Shown: positions 59,411-64,000 of the stretch, piece after piece
Layout of the letters: every line of letters begins with the position of its first letter
Numbering within the stretch: the first letter of the stretch is position 1
Assembly (NCBI RefSeq): GCF_910596095.1
Contig: NC_056550.1
Span: 15,098,501-15,162,500 of the forward strand
DNA from: Thunnus maccoyii
Lineage: Eukaryota > Chordata > Actinopteri > Scombriformes > Scombridae
Direction: 5' to 3'
Length of the DNA stretch: 64,000 nucleotides
Position numbers and translations under genes: made by a program
Notes under the pieces: generated by a model
Seen by the model: the letters and a program-made list of their open reading frames with translations, nothing else
Told to the model about the DNA's origin: nothing
The model's database searches: none

Positions 59411-60566
59411 ATAAGCTTTGAGTTTACTGAATCTGGTTAGCTCTACAAACAGGTAATAAAGCTAATCACGGCAAATACTAAGATATGATCTATGTCTGGC
59501 TTAAGACAACTTTACATTACTTCATTACAGGTACAATTGAAATGGAATCAGATCTTCCAGCTAGCCTCCGGATGAGGTGACTGCATCTCAGCTATTCATC
59601 CTTGTGTAAATGCGACATGATCAATGTGTTTGTATCATAGAGAAAGAATCTGCCCATGGGGTAGAAGCACCGTCATTTCAGCGTCTACTCTTTACTGGCT
59701 CGTCTAGATAACATACCCTGGAGACAACAAGAAACTCAATTTTTCACGGCAGTGTGGGGTTCACAGAGGCTGCCAAAAATGACAACAGCAAAACCGGCTT
59801 GTCATCATTTTTTTCCCCCCAGATCTGTCCACAGAGCTGCAAGATAAATCCTTCCATGACAAAGGTAATTCTGGTAACATTGCTTCTGGTGAGTCTACAC
59901 CTCCAGTACAATGTTTGGTTTGCTGCCACTACAGGGACTTACCCACCCACTCATTTACTGTCTGTTTTGCATATTGTATGCAAAAAAATGAGATCCTATC
60001 ACAGAGCATACGTATTGCACACAATGAAACATCACGTAAGCATCAGGTTTACATGTAAGGGCTGTGATCTGGTTTATCATCTATACTAAGATATGACTTA
60101 CATTTTGACATTTGGATTCAAAGAAATATTTCAGTTTGGTTTGCCGTATCACCCCAAAAGATGTATGAAACATAACTTCAAAACAAAAAGGACTGATATG
60201 AAAATGGAATAAATGTCTTCCACGGAGAACAAAACATTGTCAACATAAATAAAATTGCCTTTCGGTGGGATGCCCCGATAGGCTACTGGTGAAGAAAAAT
60301 ACCACATAGCTGCAACCTTTGTTGAATGCCATACCTCTCTCTCTACCCGTTTCTTGTCTCTCTGCATTTTAAGCCTTTGAATAAAGACAAAAAAATAAGA
60401 AAAAGCTAATGATATTACAAGCATAGGAATCGATCGTATAAAAGACACTAATCTTAAATTCTGGGATGAAAGTGTACTGTTGTGAGCTCAATTAATAACA
60501 CATGTGCTCCCAAAACTCTTGACAAAAAACACTGGTTAACATTTGTGGTCTCGCTCTCTCTCTTAG

Positions 60567-60567
<1 letters not shown>

Positions 60568-60649
<82 letters not shown>
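60568..60649 (+). repeat. Long (CA)n microsatellite
   Basis: About 40 uninterrupted CA units, the longest dinucleotide array in the window; preceded by a CT-rich run. The artefactual poly-Cys/Val and poly-His/Thr frames from it are not genes. Confidence 0.97.
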
Positions 60650-60650
<1 letters not shown>

Positions 60651-61665
60651 CAGAAAGAGATTATAGAAACCACGTGGATTGTAAACCTCAGCTTCAAAAC
60701 CTCAAGTGTGGTTACAAAAGCCTTGTCAAGAAGCTCGCCAGAGAGCCTATACTGTCACACCAGTAAGAAAACAGAAATGTGTTTATAAGAGGGGGCGTGT
60801 TGTCCCCAATGGAATTCTTAGGAGGAGCAAAAATTGCCAATCAAAGTTACTGAAAAACATTTGTTAGTTAGCCAGTGTGTACTGCTTGTCTCAAGTAAGA
60901 CTAATCAGAGATTCGTATCCTACTGTGTAACAGATTAAAAGCTTGCAAAATGTAACCAGCCTGGAGTCAGACATCAGATATTTAATTCCGTTTATGACAT
61001 TTTCGACCAGCAACTTTGCAACCGCCGTCTCATGAAGTGGAATTAGTTTGGTTGGCTCTGTAATCTAATCACAACATCACAAATTAGTTTTTCTCCCTCG
61101 TCTCTAATACACAGCACAGATATATATGAGACATGAGATAAATGAGGCAACCACACTGAATCTACATGGGTGTATCAGTGAGATGTTCCAGTATGGCTGA
61201 AATATGACTTTTTTGTTTCACATTCCAACAATTTATTTAGAACTCCTCCCTACAACACTGTGGGACCACACTGTGTTTATTGAAGTTATACTGCACTCAG
61301 TTTTTTCTCTAAAAATCAACTGCCTCTGGTAATCCTTGTGGAAAATATTAAATCTGAGCACAAAGATAGCACATTCTGCCTCTCTGTTTCCTCAAACTGT
61401 TACAGAGAGGAGAAAGTCTTCTATCCCCCTGAGGTGCTGAGGCCTATATTTACCAGAGGCCAGGAACTGGGAGTCTGGGACTGAGTGTGGGGGGCCTTCG
61501 AATTTCCATCTGACTATCTCTGGGTGGGTAGAATTTGGCACTGATTAGGATCATTCCAGCCCACCCTCATTTTCCCTCCCACAGACGGCACTCTCCTTCT
61601 GCCCCACTCTCTCTCAGTGGTGTCTTTCACTCTCCATGCTATAGCACTATAGTGTGCCGTTTCAT

Positions 61666-61688
61666 GTTGCCATGGTTGCTATGGAGAC
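61666..61688. promoter_or_regulatory. RFX-like X-box cluster
   Basis: GTTGCCATGGTTGCTATGG followed by AGAC contains two overlapping RFX half-sites (GTTGCCATGG and GTTGCTATGGAGAC), the second close to a full X-box. It lies about 6.4 kb upstream of the first visible sun1 exon. Function is unproven. Confidence 0.3.
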
Positions 61689-63480
61689 TACTCTAAACAG
61701 CTTCCTGGCTCGACAGAGACTGATCAGTAACAGTTACTGGACATATACTACTTCCAAATGACAGATGCTGTGATACAAACAAACACAGCAACAGAAATGC
61801 TTCTAACATGTGAAATACCTCAAAATATGACTTATGCATACAAGGAAATAGATTTGCCTTTTTATTGTAGTAGTAAGAGCTTGACACGCAGTTACAGTGT
61901 GTCTGTGACTTAAACCCTCATAAGGAATAACTATGGCACAGCCTGACTTTCTAAAATCCAGCTGTCGCTGTTTGCTTGGCACTTGACCAGTGGTGCATGT
62001 ACTGAAATACACTAAGACCAGATGTCAAAACAACTGCGACAACAGCGTGAACAACAACAACTGTCCAACTGGCTAAGAGTACACACAGCTAGAGCCTGCT
62101 CTGATTGCATCCCTGAACCATGTCTTGCGGCGTGTGGCTCGCATGTACTAATGTGAAAGAACCAACTATATTTCATATAATCTCTCAGATTTGTGTCAGT
62201 TTTAAAAGAAAATAATACTTTAAATAGTCTTAATAAAATTGCCGTTTCAACCAGCTTTAGTCTTGCAAAAAAACTTCGCACTTGTGTTTCTGTTTGCATT
62301 TCTCAAATCTTTGCAAAGATGGGAGGTTAAGTTTATACGTTTTCTACATCTTATCTCTCATCCAATTTTCATTTTTTTAGTTATCTACTGCTGCTTTCTA
62401 CAGATAGCCTCATATCAGATAACTCCATCACTACTGTTGCTTACTACTGTCACAGTTCAACTATAAATTATGGGGGAAAAACACATCAACCAGAGGCCCC
62501 ACTGACCCACTTCTAACATCATTAAATATGAAGGATGTGTGCAAATCAATACACAGCGCACACATCTGCTTTCAGTGAGGACATGCATGTTGCCAATGAG
62601 TCTTTAAAGAGGTGACACAAGGCAATGCTGAACCACAGATTGTGAAGACCCGCTGTTACACTTTTCTGTTGAAATGCAAATCACATGCATTACCTCTATA
62701 AATTCTAATGTGAGCAAAGAAATACTTGTTCATCTGTACTTGTGTGTGAATGTATGGATGTAGGAAAGGGAACTGAAGGAAAAATTATGAGGTTACACAT
62801 GAATTCAAATGACAGTATTTCCATTGTATTCCAGCACATCTCTCCACCCTCTTCACTGTGGAGCTGAGTGCAGTGTATTACTGCCTTTTCCAGTAAATGA
62901 ATGAATATAGTTTTATCTTAAAAGCTAAAAGGGATTTTACTTTATCTTCTAAATAGCTGTATGTAATTTTTAGGGGAATATAAACCTGATAAAAAATATT
63001 TACAAAAATATAGATTACTGCCTCAGAAATCATATTTGTAAAACAAGTCTAAGAGACAATATCAATGATAGATTGATGCCATTAGTAATACTAGTAAGTA
63101 ATATTGATTTCTTCACGATTTTAATGTAAAGAAAATACTGCTTCATTACATAAAAGGCAGCATAAATGAAAGTTTGTATTTCAATGCAAGAAATGCGAGA
63201 ATTAAAAGCAAACCCAATGATATGTTGTTATTGAGCCATAAGCAAAAATAAATAACTAATAAAAATGGTCAGAATGATTTGCCTCCTTGAAAAGCACAAC
63301 CTCTAAAATTGAAAGCTTGCTAGATTCCTCCGTGCATTATTTAAGACCTATGAATTAAAAGTTTGATTACGCTTCAAGATGTAGTTTTCTCAAAACCGTC
63401 ACAGTGGGCAATAAAAACTTCCAACAGCATACTCATGAATCTTGCCTTTTATCTACCAAAATCAGACAATAAGAGTATTC

Positions 63481-63565
63481 AAGTCAAGTCAATTTTATTT
63501 GTATAGCCCCATATCACAAATTTCAATCAAATCTGCCTCAGGGGGCTTTACAATCTGTACAGCAA
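63481..63565 (+). repeat. Teleost dispersed repeat end
   Basis: AAGTCAAGTCAATTTTATTT, GTATAGCCCCATATCACAAA, TTTC, then CTGCCTCAGGGGGCTTTACA and ATCTGTACAGCAATAC form the well-known start of a repeat found in thousands of copies in fish genomes. Only the first part is present; another repeat starts right after. Confidence 0.6.
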
Positions 63566-63574
63566 TACAGCAGT

Positions 63575-63895
63575 CCATTATTTTCATCATCAATTAATCT
63601 GTTGATTATTTTCTCTATTAATTGATTAGTTCTTTGGTCCATTAAATGTAAGAAAATGGTGAAACATGTTCTCCAAAAGGTGACATCTTGTATGTATTTT
63701 GTCCTGACCAACAGTCCACAACCCAAAGATATTCAGTTTACCATCATAGAAGACTGAAGAAACCAGAAAATACTCACATTTAAGAAGCTAGAACCAGATA
63801 ATTTTAACATTTTTTATCTAAAAATATGGTTGTTTAATAGTTATAATTAACAGTAGGCAACTAAACGATTCAACTAATCTTTACAGCTCTAAATA
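63575..63895 (+). repeat. TTGATTAAT-type teleost repeat, near-complete
   Basis: TCAATTAATCTGTTGATTAT, AAATGTAAGAAAATGGTG, CCACAACCCAAAGATATTC, GTTTACCATCATAGAAG, GAAACCAGAAAATACTCAC, TTTAAGAAGCTAGAACCAG and the terminal ACTAAACGATTCAACTAATC, TTTACAGCTCT follow in the order of a common fish repeat. ATTAAT/ATTGAT-rich words recur at both ends. No coding frame. Confidence 0.6.
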
Positions 63896-64000
63896 AGAGT
63901 GCGGTTTGGGTTACGCATTGCAGTCTCCTTTACTGAAATTAGTGAATCAGTCCAGTAAAGAGGAGAGTGAGAGCAGCTGTAAAGAGGTAATAGTGCACCG

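Larger units (their letters stand above)
55307..64000 (-). other. sun1: 5' part of sun1: intron and/or upstream sequence
   Basis: The acceptor CTCCCTCAG precedes the exon ending at 55306 and needs an upstream exon ending in phase 2. I searched for the conserved SUN1 N-terminal peptide on the - strand and did not find it, so the first coding exon may lie beyond 64,000 or be too diverged to see. There is no CpG-rich promoter-like region in this stretch. It contains AT-rich sequence, a long (CA)n array and dispersed repeats. Candidate splice-flanked mini-exons at about 57851-57867 and 60340-60375 were considered and not accepted. Confidence 0.45.

Noticed and set aside
60332-60375. Mini-exon-like segment on the - strand (MQRDKKRVERE) flanked by AAAG and GTATGG
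   Set aside because: The peptide is not part of SUN1 as I know it, and the splice sites are weak; chance is the simpler explanation.

Overview
This is vertebrate nuclear DNA, almost certainly from a ray-finned (teleost) fish. It has multi-exon protein genes with GT-AG introns, long AT-rich non-coding stretches, many CA/GT microsatellites, and numerous short dispersed repeats that I recognise as typical of teleost genomes. I see no bacterial, viral, CRISPR or rRNA features. Most open frames in the window are shadows of microsatellites or repeats and are not annotated as genes.

Three genes can be read. (1) gprc5b, an orphan class C group 5 GPCR, lies on the + strand. It has a CpG-rich candidate non-coding first exon near 8.45-9.15 kb, a 7.5 kb intron, three coding exons at 16.69-19.47 kb giving a 398-residue protein, and a 3.5 kb 3' UTR ending near 23.0 kb. 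(2) iqck, an IQ-motif protein, lies on the - strand. Its ATG is at 41,207 and eight well-supported coding exons run down to 32,566, followed by a probable C-terminal exon at 28.1-28.2 kb. (3) sun1, the inner-nuclear-membrane SUN-domain protein of the LINC complex, lies on the - strand. Twenty-one coding exons join in one frame from 55,306 to 44,653, encoding 1,043 residues plus stop; only the extreme N-terminus is missing. Its 3' UTR probably ends at a poly(A) signal near 42.92 kb.

Layout: 1-8.2 kb intergenic, with repeats; 8.2-23 kb gprc5b; 23-28 kb the gap between the convergent gprc5b and iqck; 28-41.2 kb iqck; 41.2-42.9 kb iqck promoter plus a LINE remnant; 42.9-55.3 kb sun1; 55.3-64 kb 5' sequence of sun1 (intron and/or upstream) with no recognised exon. 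The genes do not form a functional pathway. The tail-to-tail gprc5b/iqck arrangement matches the human neighbours as I recall them; sun1 next to iqck does not.

I found no undescribed biological system. The most interesting points are six consecutive phase-1 symmetric exons in the sun1 nucleoplasmic region, a duplicated CxxC motif inside them, a TG-repeat in place of a polypyrimidine tract at one iqck splice acceptor, RFX-like half-sites at the iqck promoter, and several MITE-like elements with clear inverted termini. All assignments rest on reading the sequence and remembered family members; no search was run.
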